Below are positions 23,225 to 31,225 of a DNA stretch of 64,000 nt, in pieces; the first letter of the stretch is position 1; every line of letters begins with the position of its first letter. The position numbers were made by a program, and so were the translations under genes. The stretch lies in NCBI GenBank assembly GCA_004558485.1, contig SFCS01000005.1, positions 1-64,000 of the forward strand, given 5' to 3'. The stretch comes from Ruminococcus sp. (GTDB lineage Bacteria > Bacillota > Clostridia > Oscillospirales > Acutalibacteraceae). Below the pieces are notes generated by a model that saw only the letters and a program-made list of their open reading frames with translations, was not told where the DNA came from and searched no databases.

Positions 23225-25344
23225 GCATACAGGCGGTCGACTCCGGACTCGCCATACAAAAGAAAACGCCGCATGATCCGGTCGTGGCACTGGCGGGCAA
23301 CCCCAATGTGGGCAAAAGCACCATCTTCAACGCGCTGACCGGCTCCAATCAGCACACCGGCAACTGGCCGGGCAAGACCGTCAGCAATGCACAAGGCTAT
23401 TGCAAGACAGCGGCGCACGGGTATGTGCTGGTGGACATCCCCGGCACATACTCCCTCATGGCACATTCCGCCGAGGAGGCGGTGGCACGCAACTTCATCT
23501 GTTTCGGCGCGCCGGACGCAGTGGTCGTGGTGTGTGACGCGACCTGTCTCGAACGCAATCTGAATTTGGTGCTGCAAACGCTGGAAATTGCAGACAACGC
23601 CGTTGTCTGCGTCAATCTGATGGACGAGGCAAAGCGCAAGGGCATCTGCATCGACACGGCAAGGCTGGCGGCGCGGCTCGGCGTGCCGGTCATCAGCACC
23701 ACCGCCCGCAAAAAGGCCGATCTGCATCGGCTGATGCAGGCGGTCGATGAGACCGTCGATCGAAAAACGCCGCAGCGCCCGCTCACCGTCAGCTATCCCG
23801 CACCGATCGAAAAAGCGGTCGAGGCGCTCGATGTGCGCCTGCGGGGGGCGTTTCCGAACAAAAGACGGCGGCGGTGGCTGTGTCTGAAGCTGCTCGACAG
23901 TGATCCATCCCTTTGTGCCGAGATCGACGCGGCGTGCGGCGACGGCTTTTTGGAGGAGCTGAACGGCTCAGCGGAAATGGCAAAAGCACAGGAGATTTTG
24001 AAGGATGCGGGACTGACACAGGACACGCTGCGGGACGCCGTTGTGACCGCGATTGCGGATACGGCGGGGCGCATCTGTCGCGGCGCGGTTACATACCGGC
24101 AGGAGGACTGCCACCGCCGCGACCTGCGCATTGACCGCGTGCTCACGGGCAGAGTAACCGCCTATCCGCTCATGCTGCTGTTGCTCGCGTTCATCTTCTT
24201 CCTCACCATCTATGCCGCCAACTATCCGTCCGCACTGCTGTCTGCGGGGCTATTCTGGGTGCAGGACAGACTCACCGACCTTTTCACTGCTCTGCACGCG
24301 CCCGCGTGGCTGCACGGCGCACTGGTTTTGGGGGTCTACCGTGTGCTTGCCTGGGTCGTGTCGGTGATGCTGCCGCCCATGGCGATCTTCTTCCCGCTGT
24401 TCACGCTGCTGGAGGATGCGGGCTATCTCCCGCGCATCGCCTATAACCTCGACAAGCCGTTCCAGCGCTGCCACGCCTGCGGCAAGCAGGCGCTCACCAT
24501 GTGCATGGGCTTTGGCTGCAACGCCGCGGGCGTTGTCGGCTGCCGCATCATCGACTCGCCGCGCGAGCGGCTCCTTGCGATACTCACCAACAACTTTGTC
24601 CCCTGCAACGGGCGCTTCCCCACCCTCATCGCCATCCTCACCATGTTCTTTGTCGGCACGGCGGGCGGCTTTTTCTCCTCGGCACTTTCTGCACTGCTGC
24701 TCACCGCCGTCATCCTCCTCGGCATTCTCACCACCTTCGGCGTCACGCGCCTTTTGTCAAGGACGCTGCTGCGCGGCATGCCGTCCTCCTTCACGCTGGA
24801 GCTGCCGCCCTATCGCCGCCCGCAGATCGGCAGGGTCATCTGGCGCTCCATCTGGGATCGCACCGTCTTTATCCTCGGCCGTGCGGCGGCGGTCGCCGCA
24901 CCTGCGGGACTGCTCATTTGGCTGCTTGCCAACATCAAGGCGGGTGATATCTCGCTTTTGCAGCACTGCGCCGATTTCCTCGATCCCTTTGCCCGCCTGC
25001 TCGGCATGGACGGCGTCATCCTCATGGCGTTTATCCTGGGCTTTCCCGCCAACGAGATCGTCATCCCCATCATCATCATGACCTATATGGCAGAGGGCAG
25101 TCTCACGGAGCTTGCGGGACTTGAGACCATGCGCGCGCTGCTCACGGCGCACGGATGGACGGCGGGGACGGCAGTGAGCGTCATCCTTTTCTCGCTGTTC
25201 CATTGGCCCTGCTCCACCACGCTGCTCACCATCAAAAAAGAAACGGGCAGTTCTTTCTGGACGCTGCTTGCCGCCCTGATCCCCACCGTTGTCGGCATCC
25301 TTGCCTGTATGGCGGCAACCGGGATTTTTCGCCTATTCACATGA
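23200..25344 (+). CDS. feoB: Ferrous iron transporter FeoB
   Basis: 714 residues. GTP-gated Fe(II) uptake protein of the inner membrane. N-terminal G domain with GNPNVGKST (33-41), DIPGTYSL and NLMD; then the GDI-like region; then a polytopic domain with two Gate motifs, including FGCNAAGVVGCRIIDSPRER. Complete to the hydrophobic C-terminus. ATG 23200 is chosen for AAAGGAGG upstream, although the frame is open earlier in feoA. The DUF3810 gene follows after about 40 bases. Confidence 0.96.
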   Translation: MGLTHRSVGIQAVDSGLAIQKKTPHDPVVALAGNPNVGKSTIFNALTGSNQHTGNWPGKTVSNAQGYCKTAAHGYVLVDIPGTYSLMAHSAEEAVARNFICFGAPDAVVVVCDATCLERNLNLVLQTLEIADNAVVCVNLMDEAKRKGICIDTARLAARLGVPVISTTARKKADLHRLMQAVDETVDRKTPQRPLTVSYPAPIEKAVEALDVRLRGAFPNKRRRRWLCLKLLDSDPSLCAEIDAACGDGFLEELNGSAEMAKAQEILKDAGLTQDTLRDAVVTAIADTAGRICRGAVTYRQEDCHRRDLRIDRVLTGRVTAYPLMLLLLAFIFFLTIYAANYPSALLSAGLFWVQDRLTDLFTALHAPAWLHGALVLGVYRVLAWVVSVMLPPMAIFFPLFTLLEDAGYLPRIAYNLDKPFQRCHACGKQALTMCMGFGCNAAGVVGCRIIDSPRERLLAILTNNFVPCNGRFPTLIAILTMFFVGTAGGFFSSALSALLLTAVILLGILTTFGVTRLLSRTLLRGMPSSFTLELPPYRRPQIGRVIWRSIWDRTVFILGRAAAVAAPAGLLIWLLANIKAGDISLLQHCADFLDPFARLLGMDGVILMAFILGFPANEIVIPIIIMTYMAEGSLTELAGLETMRALLTAHGWTAGTAVSVILFSLFHWPCSTTLLTIKKETGSSFWTLLAALIPTVVGILACMAATGIFRLFT

Positions 25345-25385
25345 GCAGCGTTTTATGCTATACTGAAAAAAAGCGAGGGATGTCT

Positions 25386-26501
25386 ATGAAACGAAAAAGA
25401 GAAACGCCGACTTGGCGCAAATGGCTCTATTGCCTGCTGCCCGCTCTTGCGGCGGTGACGCTGTATCTCCTTTTGCCTCTTTTTCCGCGGTTTACGGAAT
25501 ATGTGTGGGTGCGCGGGGTGTTTCGCATCGTGTCCTTCCCCCTCACGGAGCTCATGTCCCTTTTCCCGTTTTCCGTGACCGAGGTTGTCGTTGTCGCCGG
25601 CATCCCCGCGCTTTTGGCGCTTGCCGTCGTTTTTGTCGTCCGCCTTGTGCGGCGTGCCGATCGGCGGCGCGTTGCCGAACGCGGGGCACGGTTTGTCGCC
25701 TTTTGTCTTTCGCTTTTCCTTCTTTTGTTCATGGTGATGGACGGCGGCAATTTCTCCCGCCCGCCCACGGCGACGCTTTTCGGATTGACCGAGAAAACCT
25801 ATGACGCCGCCTTTTTGCAGGCGGTCACGGCGGACCTCGCCGCCAAAACAAACGCCGCGCGGGCAAATGTCGCCGAGGATGCCGACGGATATATGACGCT
25901 GTCGGCGAGCAAGAGCGCCACCCTGCGGGCGGCGGACGACTGCTATAAGCCGCTGCGGGAGCGCTATCCCTTTCTTGTCAGCGGCGTGTGGCGCGTCAAG
26001 TCGGTGGCGCTGTCGCACCTGTGGTCTTATACCGGCTACACCGGCGTCTATTGCCCATGGCTCTCTGAAGTGAGCATCAACACCGACACGCCCGTCAGCG
26101 AATGGGGTCACACCGCCGCGCACGAGATCGCCCACACCATGGGCTTTGCCAGAGAGGACGCCTGCAACTTTGTGGCGTATCTCGCCTGTGTCAGCTCCGA
26201 CAATCCCGATTTTGTCTATTCGGGCTATCTTGCGGCGTTCACCTATTGCGCCAACGCCCTCTATGACTACGACAAGGACGCCTTTCGCACCGTTTTCCTC
26301 TCCCTGTCCGACGGCGTGTGCCGTGACCTCAAGCAGCGCAGCAGCTATTGGAAGCAGTTTTCGGGGCAGGTCATGGACAGCTCGCAGAGCTTTAACGATG
26401 CCTTTATCAAGGCAAACGGCGTAGAAAGCGGCATCCTCAGCTACAACGAAGCCGTCTCGCTCATTTTGCAGTATTATGATACGAACAAGATCCTGGCATA
26501 A
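25386..26501 (+). CDS. DUF3810 membrane protein with HExxH motif
   Basis: 371 residues. Three hydrophobic segments in the first 130 residues, a long extracytoplasmic part, and the zinc-metalloprotease-like motif AHEIAHTMGFAREDACNFVAYLAC at about residue 245. This is the DUF3810 arrangement seen in many Clostridia; activity is undetermined. The start at the second ATG (25386) leaves proper room after the GAGGG ribosome site; the first ATG (25380) directly abuts it. It lies behind feoB and ends at a strong terminator. Confidence 0.85.
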   Translation: MKRKRETPTWRKWLYCLLPALAAVTLYLLLPLFPRFTEYVWVRGVFRIVSFPLTELMSLFPFSVTEVVVVAGIPALLALAVVFVVRLVRRADRRRVAERGARFVAFCLSLFLLLFMVMDGGNFSRPPTATLFGLTEKTYDAAFLQAVTADLAAKTNAARANVAEDADGYMTLSASKSATLRAADDCYKPLRERYPFLVSGVWRVKSVALSHLWSYTGYTGVYCPWLSEVSINTDTPVSEWGHTAAHEIAHTMGFAREDACNFVAYLACVSSDNPDFVYSGYLAAFTYCANALYDYDKDAFRTVFLSLSDGVCRDLKQRSSYWKQFSGQVMDSSQSFNDAFIKANGVESGILSYNEAVSLILQYYDTNKILA

Positions 26502-26505
26502 AAAA

Positions 26506-26531
26506 AGGAACGCGCACGCGTTCCTCTTTTT
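26506..26531. terminator. Bidirectional terminator between the DUF3810 gene and the lysine ABC operon
   Basis: 8-base arms (26506-26513, 26518-26525) around GCAC, with A6 before and T6 after; it serves both convergent units. Confidence 0.85.
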
Positions 26532-26535
26532 TGTT

Positions 26536-27276
26536 TTATCTCGCCAAAAAGCGGGACAAAAATTCTTTTGTTTTCGGGTTTCGCGGATTCTCGAAAATGT
26601 CGTGCGGCGCGCCCTCTTCACAGATAACGCCGTCCGCCATGAACACCACATTGGTGGACACATCGCGAGCAAACGCCATTTCGTGCGTCACGACGATCAT
26701 CGTGAGTCCCTCCGCGGCAAGGTTGCGCATGACATCCAGCACCTCACCGACCATCTGCGGGTCAAGTGCCGAGGTCGGCTCGTCAAAGAGCAACACCTCG
26801 GGCTCCATCGCCAGTGCGCGCGCGATCGCCACGCGCTGCTTCTGACCGCCGGAGAGCTGGGCGGGCTTTGCGTTGATATACGGCTCCATGCCCACTTTGC
26901 GGAGGTAGTTCATCGCGATCTCCTGTGCCGCTTTGCGGTCACGCTTTAAGACCGACACCTGCCCGGTGACGCAGTTTTGCAGCGCGGTCATGTTGTTGAA
27001 GAGATTAAAGCTCTGGAACACCATCCCCACCTGCGTGCGGTACCGGGAGAGTCTGAAATCGTCCGCTGTGATGTCCTTACCGTGGAACAGCACCTTGCCG
27101 TCCGTCGGCGTTTCAAGAAGGTTGATGCAGCGCAGCATCGTGCTCTTGCCCGAGCCGGACGCGCCGATGATGCTCAGCACCTCGCCCTTTTCCACAGAAA
27201 GATCAATGCCGCGCAGCACAGTGTTTTCACCGAACTGCTTTTTGAGACCGATGAGTTCAATTACCTTTTCCGCCAT
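26536..27276 (-). CDS. Amino acid ABC transporter ATP-binding protein (probably lysine)
   Basis: 246 residues, GlnQ/HisP-type ATPase. Walker A GASGSGKST (about 35-43), signature LSGGQKQR, Walker B VLLFDEPTSALDP and the switch histidine in VVTHEM are intact. Third gene of the operon SBP-permease-ATPase transcribed from a lysine riboswitch; energises import through two copies of the adjacent permease. Start chosen as ATG 27276, 3 bases after the permease stop. Substrate is inferred from the riboswitch. Confidence 0.95.
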   Translation of the reverse strand: MAEKVIELIGLKKQFGENTVLRGIDLSVEKGEVLSIIGASGSGKSTMLRCINLLETPTDGKVLFHGKDITADDFRLSRYRTQVGMVFQSFNLFNNMTALQNCVTGQVSVLKRDRKAAQEIAMNYLRKVGMEPYINAKPAQLSGGQKQRVAIARALAMEPEVLLFDEPTSALDPQMVGEVLDVMRNLAAEGLTMIVVTHEMAFARDVSTNVVFMADGVICEEGAPHDIFENPRNPKTKEFLSRFLAR

Positions 27277-27279
27277 GCC

Positions 27280-28044
27280 TCAGCCCTCCCTCTGCACATG
27301 GATTTCGGCGGCCGAGGCGCTTTGCGAACCGAAGATGGTGTAGCTGTTCTTGCCGTCCAACCGTTTCTCGATATACCGCAGAATTCTCGTCACGGTGAAG
27401 GTCAGAATGAAGTACAGAACGCAGACGACAAGATAGGTCTGGAATGTCTGGAAATTCTGACGCTTGATGATGCCTGCGAAATAGTAAAGCTCGGTAACGC
27501 CGATGACATTCAGCACCGATGTATCCTTAATGTTGATGACAAACTCGTTGCTGACCGACGGCAGGATGTTGCGCATCACCTGCGGCAGCACCACCTTTAC
27601 CATGGTCTGCGCATGGCTCATGCCGATGGACAGTGCGCCCTCAAACTGACCGCGGTCGATGGAAATAATGCCGCCGCGCACGATCTCCGCCATATAGGCG
27701 CCTGTGTTGATGGAAACGATCAGAATACCCGACGGAATGAGCGGCAGCGTTTTACCGCCGGTCGCAAAGGCATAGCCCCAATAGATGACCATGGACTGCA
27801 CCATCATCGGCGTGCCGCGAAAGATCTCCACATACACGGCAATAATGCCGTTGAGGATGCGGTGCAGCACGCGCGGCACCGCGCGCTTGGACAGCGGCGC
27901 CGTGCGCACCATGCCGGTCAAAAGACCGATGAGCAAGCCCGCGACCGTGCCGACAAGGGCGATGAGCATGGTGTTGCCCACGCCGGACAAAAGCTGCGGA
28001 TAGTATTTTACAAATATCTGTGCAACATCATTCAAAAAGCTCAT
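27280..28044 (-). CDS. Amino acid ABC transporter permease (probably lysine)
   Basis: 254 residues, HisM/GlnP-type permease with about five membrane helices. The coupling-helix motif EIVRGGIISIDRGQFEGALSIGMSHAQ and FRGTPMMVQ are characteristic of polar amino-acid importers. Homodimer expected, since one permease gene is present. Sits between the permuted binding protein gene and the ATPase gene. Confidence 0.95.
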   Translation of the reverse strand: MSFLNDVAQIFVKYYPQLLSGVGNTMLIALVGTVAGLLIGLLTGMVRTAPLSKRAVPRVLHRILNGIIAVYVEIFRGTPMMVQSMVIYWGYAFATGGKTLPLIPSGILIVSINTGAYMAEIVRGGIISIDRGQFEGALSIGMSHAQTMVKVVLPQVMRNILPSVSNEFVINIKDTSVLNVIGVTELYYFAGIIKRQNFQTFQTYLVVCVLYFILTFTVTRILRYIEKRLDGKNSYTIFGSQSASAAEIHVQREG

Positions 28045-28068
28045 AATTGCCTCGCTTATCCGCGATCA

Positions 28069-28950
28069 TCACTTCCTGATGATCACGACAAGATTGGATT
28101 CGTAGTAGGTGTCCGTAAAGTCGATCTCCTTCGCGCGCTCCGCGGTCGGGCTCATGCCGGCGATGACGGCGTCGATGGTGCCGGACTGCACGGCAGGCAG
28201 CAGAGAATCCCATTCAAGCTGATAAACCTCGAGCTTCATACCGAGCTTATTGGCAACATACTGTGCGATCTGCACATCATAGCCGTTGGCATAAAGCCCA
28301 TCCTTGCCCTCGCCGGAGATCGGCACGGCGCCGAGCGAGTCGCCCGTGGTGTCCGTCCAGTTATACGGCTCATAGGCACACTCCATGCCGATCTTCAGAA
28401 CACCCTCGGTGGTGGCGGGAGCGGCACAGCTCACTGCAAAGGCCTCTACCTTTTCACCCGCTGCCAGCGACACAATCTGTTCCATGAGCTGCTCGCGCTG
28501 TTCGGTCGTGATGGCCGCGAGGATGGCGTTGATCTTTTCTCTCAGCTCCGAGCCCTTCTTCAGACCGACGGCGATGCCGACATCGGCAGCGGTCGCCGTA
28601 AAACCGGTGTCATTGTTCTTCAGATGGATGTAGTCAAGCTCCGTGTTAGTCTTGCAGACGGAAACAGCCGTCGGCTCTTCGGCAATATAGCCGTCGATCG
28701 AGCCGCTCTTCAGAGCAGTCAGAAGGTCGGAAAATTCCGGCAGCGTGCTTGACTGCACATCCTCGATCTGCGCCAGCGCATCGGCGTGGAAGGTGCCCGC
28801 CTGCGCGGCGATCTTCGCGCCCTTGAGGTCGGCAAGGCTCTTGGCGTTCTTGACATCCACGGTGGACGCATTGCCGCCGCAGCCGGCGAACAACACCATG
28901 CACAGCACAGCTGCCAGGAAAACGGATACGATCTTTGTTTTTCTTCTCAT
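28069..28950 (-). CDS. Circularly permuted family 3 substrate-binding lipoprotein (lysine riboswitch operon)
   Basis: 293 residues. Lipoprotein signal with lipobox LFAGC (Cys24). The family 3 binding fold is complete but in unusual order. Residues about 31-163 match lobe 2 and the C-terminal lobe-1 helix of normal proteins (AKSLADLKGAKIAAQAGT, LLTALKSGSIDGYIAEEP, DVGIAVGLKKGSELREKIN). After a linker (164-181), residues 182-293 match the normal N-terminus (GVLKIGMECAYEPYNW, GYDVQIAQYVANKLGMKLEV, SGTIDAVIAGMSPTAERA, DFTDTYYES), and the chain stops at NLVVIIRK, the first inter-lobe strand. The new ends therefore lie at the first hinge. Periplasm-equivalent receptor; lysine as ligand is inferred from the riboswitch. 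Confidence 0.88.
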   Translation of the reverse strand: MRRKTKIVSVFLAAVLCMVLFAGCGGNASTVDVKNAKSLADLKGAKIAAQAGTFHADALAQIEDVQSSTLPEFSDLLTALKSGSIDGYIAEEPTAVSVCKTNTELDYIHLKNNDTGFTATAADVGIAVGLKKGSELREKINAILAAITTEQREQLMEQIVSLAAGEKVEAFAVSCAAPATTEGVLKIGMECAYEPYNWTDTTGDSLGAVPISGEGKDGLYANGYDVQIAQYVANKLGMKLEVYQLEWDSLLPAVQSGTIDAVIAGMSPTAERAKEIDFTDTYYESNLVVIIRK

Positions 28951-28969
28951 GTTGAAAACTCCCTTTCGG

Positions 28970-29012
28970 AAAAATTATAAAGCCTGCGACCCGATGCGGT
29001 ATCGCAGGCTTT
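28970..29012 (-). terminator. Expression-platform terminator of the lysine riboswitch
   Basis: 11-base arms (28979-28989, 29002-29012) with a U-rich tract below 28976 on the minus strand, ending about 20 bases before the binding-protein gene. Formation with lysine bound would stop transcription. Confidence 0.8.
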
Positions 29013-29036
29013 TATGAAATCGTTCATAAATGTTGC

Positions 29037-29210
29037 CGTTGATAGCTCTCCGCATAAAATGCGACAGTCTCACGCCTGTTCGGCGTAAGCCCAGCAACCA
29101 AGCGGCGGCAACCGCAGGATCACTTCGGCGAAAGCGCCTTTCCCTCACAGCCGTTTGCCGTCGTGCGCCGTGAGCTACTCTTCGCTTTCGCAACCTCTAT
29201 CAGGTGCTTC
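29037..29210 (-). ncRNA. Lysine riboswitch (L box) aptamer
   Basis: On the minus strand the conserved L-box landmarks occur in order: GATAGAGGTTGCG (P1 5' side), AAGAGTA, GGGAAAGGCG followed by TTTCGCCGAAGTGATC, TTGCTGGG, GACTGTCG, and GGAGAGCTATC closing P1 (GATAG at 29201-29197 with CTATC at 29045-29041). A consensus promoter lies upstream and a terminator downstream. It controls the ABC operon 28950-26536 and marks it as lysine-responsive. Confidence 0.93.
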
Positions 29211-29222
29211 TTTATGTGGTGT

Positions 29223-29251
29223 AGTATAAACCACCTTTTTCGGTTTGTCAA
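29223..29251 (-). promoter_or_regulatory. Sigma-A promoter of the lysine-riboswitch operon
   Basis: Minus strand TTGACA (29251-29246), 17-base spacer, TATACT (29228-29223). Confidence 0.85.
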
Positions 29252-29269
29252 CACTTTTTTGCAAGTTTT

Positions 29270-31216
29270 TTATGCGAGCACCAGGGCGCAGCACTGCCAC
29301 CCGCAAAGGGCGGGCAGCGACACCGTTATCCCGTCCCCGTTTCTTTCAAACGGCAAGACCGTCGGTTCTTCGCCGGGACGCAACAGCGTCACCGTGTCGG
29401 CGTCCCCTTTGATGCAGACTTTGAACGCCTCCGACCGCATGACGGAAAGATTGAGCAGCAGCACCGTCCGCACCGCGCCGCCCGCATCCTTTCGCGGAAA
29501 AACGGCGATCTGCTGCGGCGAGGCGACATATGCCGATACGCCGCCGTTTGCATGGGCGAGCGCCAGCCGCAGTCCCTCGCGCCGGGCAAAGGAAATCTCA
29601 TCATCCTGTATCGTCGGCGAGGACACTACCCATTTTGCGCCATAGCGCGTTTCGACGACGGAAATGCCGTTGCCGATGACAGCGTCGTCACTTCTGCAAA
29701 AAAGCGTCGAAAACGCCTTCACGGTCTCGCCTGCGGGGACATAGTGCACATCGAAATTGAGATACCGCCTTTTGTAATTGACCTCCCTTTCGCACACCGT
29801 CACTTCGCCGACGGACGAGCTGTACTTCTTCTCCACCGCCGCGCAGGTGCAGCAGAGCCCATAAAGTCCGCTGTCGAAAAGGCGTTTCACCGTGTTCATG
29901 TCGGTGATGACCGTGTTATGCAGCAGAAAATCCATGTCCGCAGCCGACAGGTAGGGAACGGCTTTTTCGGTGAGGAGATAGCCCTCTCCCTTCGGGGCGG
30001 CATGAAACGGCAGCCCGAGCCGCAAAAGGGCGGCACCCTCCCAGACGCAGGAATCGTTGAAATAGGGCTGCATGTGTGCGTCCATTTTCGCAAACAAGGA
30101 GTCGTCGGGCTGATAGACCGCGATGCCTGCGTTTTCCGTGCCGTCGTTTGCCTTAATATACGCCTCGAAAAAGTCCCTGTAGCGGGCAAGATGACCGAAC
30201 TCCAATGCGCGAAAGTCGAGATCTTCCAGGTTCGTCATCAGCGTGACGGACAGCTCGTTGCTGCCCATAGCGATATACAAAGCGCCCTCAATGCAGGTAA
30301 ATTCCGGCGATTTGCCGTAGGCAGTGTGCGGCAGATTTTCGATCTCACACGACAGGTTCTCCGTAAACGGCGCAATGCGCGCGTTCATATAGTTGATCGT
30401 CAGCGCCTTTGTCAGCACCTCCTGCGGGTTATGGTCGTGATAGAACCCGCCGCCCGCGCGAAACGACGGCACAAAGCCGCTCGCCGCTTTCATCGCCGTC
30501 AGAATTTCCTTTTGTGCCATGATGGGGAGCGGCGTCGCACCGCCGTTTTGCAGGCACGGAATTGCCTGCGGCGCCGCCTTTTTCAGAGCGGAAAACAGCT
30601 CATGCGCAAATTCCCCGATCGTTTTCACCTGAAAATCGATGTATGCCCGCCGCACGGCGACATCCTCGATGAACGCTTTTTTGAAGGACGCGCGGTCATA
30701 GGTCTTGCCCGTCTGCGCGTCGAACAGCGCGATGCAGTGATCGCAAAAGCAAAGCGCCCTCGATCTCCCCATCAGCCGAAGGCGGATGTCGTCGTCGATC
30801 CATATTCGTGTCGGCTGAAAGCCCGCATAAACGGGCAGAATTTCACACCAATACCGCCTGAAAGCCGCGTTGTTCCAGCAGAAAACGCCTCCGTTGCTTT
30901 CGCCGTCGATGTCGGCGATGCAGTCAAAGGCATCCGGCGAAAACCCGCTCGGATAGTTATAAAGCGAGCTTTCGTGATGCCCGACGGTGCGGCTGATCTG
31001 CATGGATGCCGTGATGTCCGCCTCCCGAAACGCCTGCGCCGCCGCAGCCATCTTTCCTGCATCCTCTTTTGCCTGGGCAAGGCTCGGCAGGCCGTACGAT
31101 GTTGCCAGCCACACCTCGTCAAAGCACCTGTCATTTTTCTTGACGGCGTCGATCAACGCGCTTATGTACGCCGCATCCTTGTGATCGTTGCTGCCGAGTC
31201 GCAATGAGATCGTCAT
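29270..31216 (-). CDS. Large TIM-barrel glycosidase-like protein, family not recognised
   Basis: 648 residues, no signal peptide. The early part has barrel-like features (EVWLATSYGLPS, ADIDGESNGGVFCW, TRIWIDDDIRLR, and CFCDHC, which could bind metal), and the last 150 residues look like a beta-rich domain with ETVKAF and VLLLNLS strands, as in GH42-like beta-galactosidase relatives. Acidic residues in IWIDDDIR and ENLSCEIENLP are candidate catalytic groups. Cytoplasmic glycoside cleavage is inferred from fold impression and from the neighbouring GH106-like gene, 9 bases upstream in the same operon. I cannot name the family with confidence. Confidence 0.6.
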   Translation of the reverse strand: MTISLRLGSNDHKDAAYISALIDAVKKNDRCFDEVWLATSYGLPSLAQAKEDAGKMAAAAQAFREADITASMQISRTVGHHESSLYNYPSGFSPDAFDCIADIDGESNGGVFCWNNAAFRRYWCEILPVYAGFQPTRIWIDDDIRLRLMGRSRALCFCDHCIALFDAQTGKTYDRASFKKAFIEDVAVRRAYIDFQVKTIGEFAHELFSALKKAAPQAIPCLQNGGATPLPIMAQKEILTAMKAASGFVPSFRAGGGFYHDHNPQEVLTKALTINYMNARIAPFTENLSCEIENLPHTAYGKSPEFTCIEGALYIAMGSNELSVTLMTNLEDLDFRALEFGHLARYRDFFEAYIKANDGTENAGIAVYQPDDSLFAKMDAHMQPYFNDSCVWEGAALLRLGLPFHAAPKGEGYLLTEKAVPYLSAADMDFLLHNTVITDMNTVKRLFDSGLYGLCCTCAAVEKKYSSSVGEVTVCEREVNYKRRYLNFDVHYVPAGETVKAFSTLFCRSDDAVIGNGISVVETRYGAKWVVSSPTIQDDEISFARREGLRLALAHANGGVSAYVASPQQIAVFPRKDAGGAVRTVLLLNLSVMRSEAFKVCIKGDADTVTLLRPGEEPTVLPFERNGDGITVSLPALCGWQCCALVLA

Positions 31217-31225
31217 GTTGTTACC

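Noticed and set aside
28951..29269. Structured leader read as a T-box
   Set aside because: The leader lacks a T-box sequence; the ordered L-box landmarks fit the lysine riboswitch instead.
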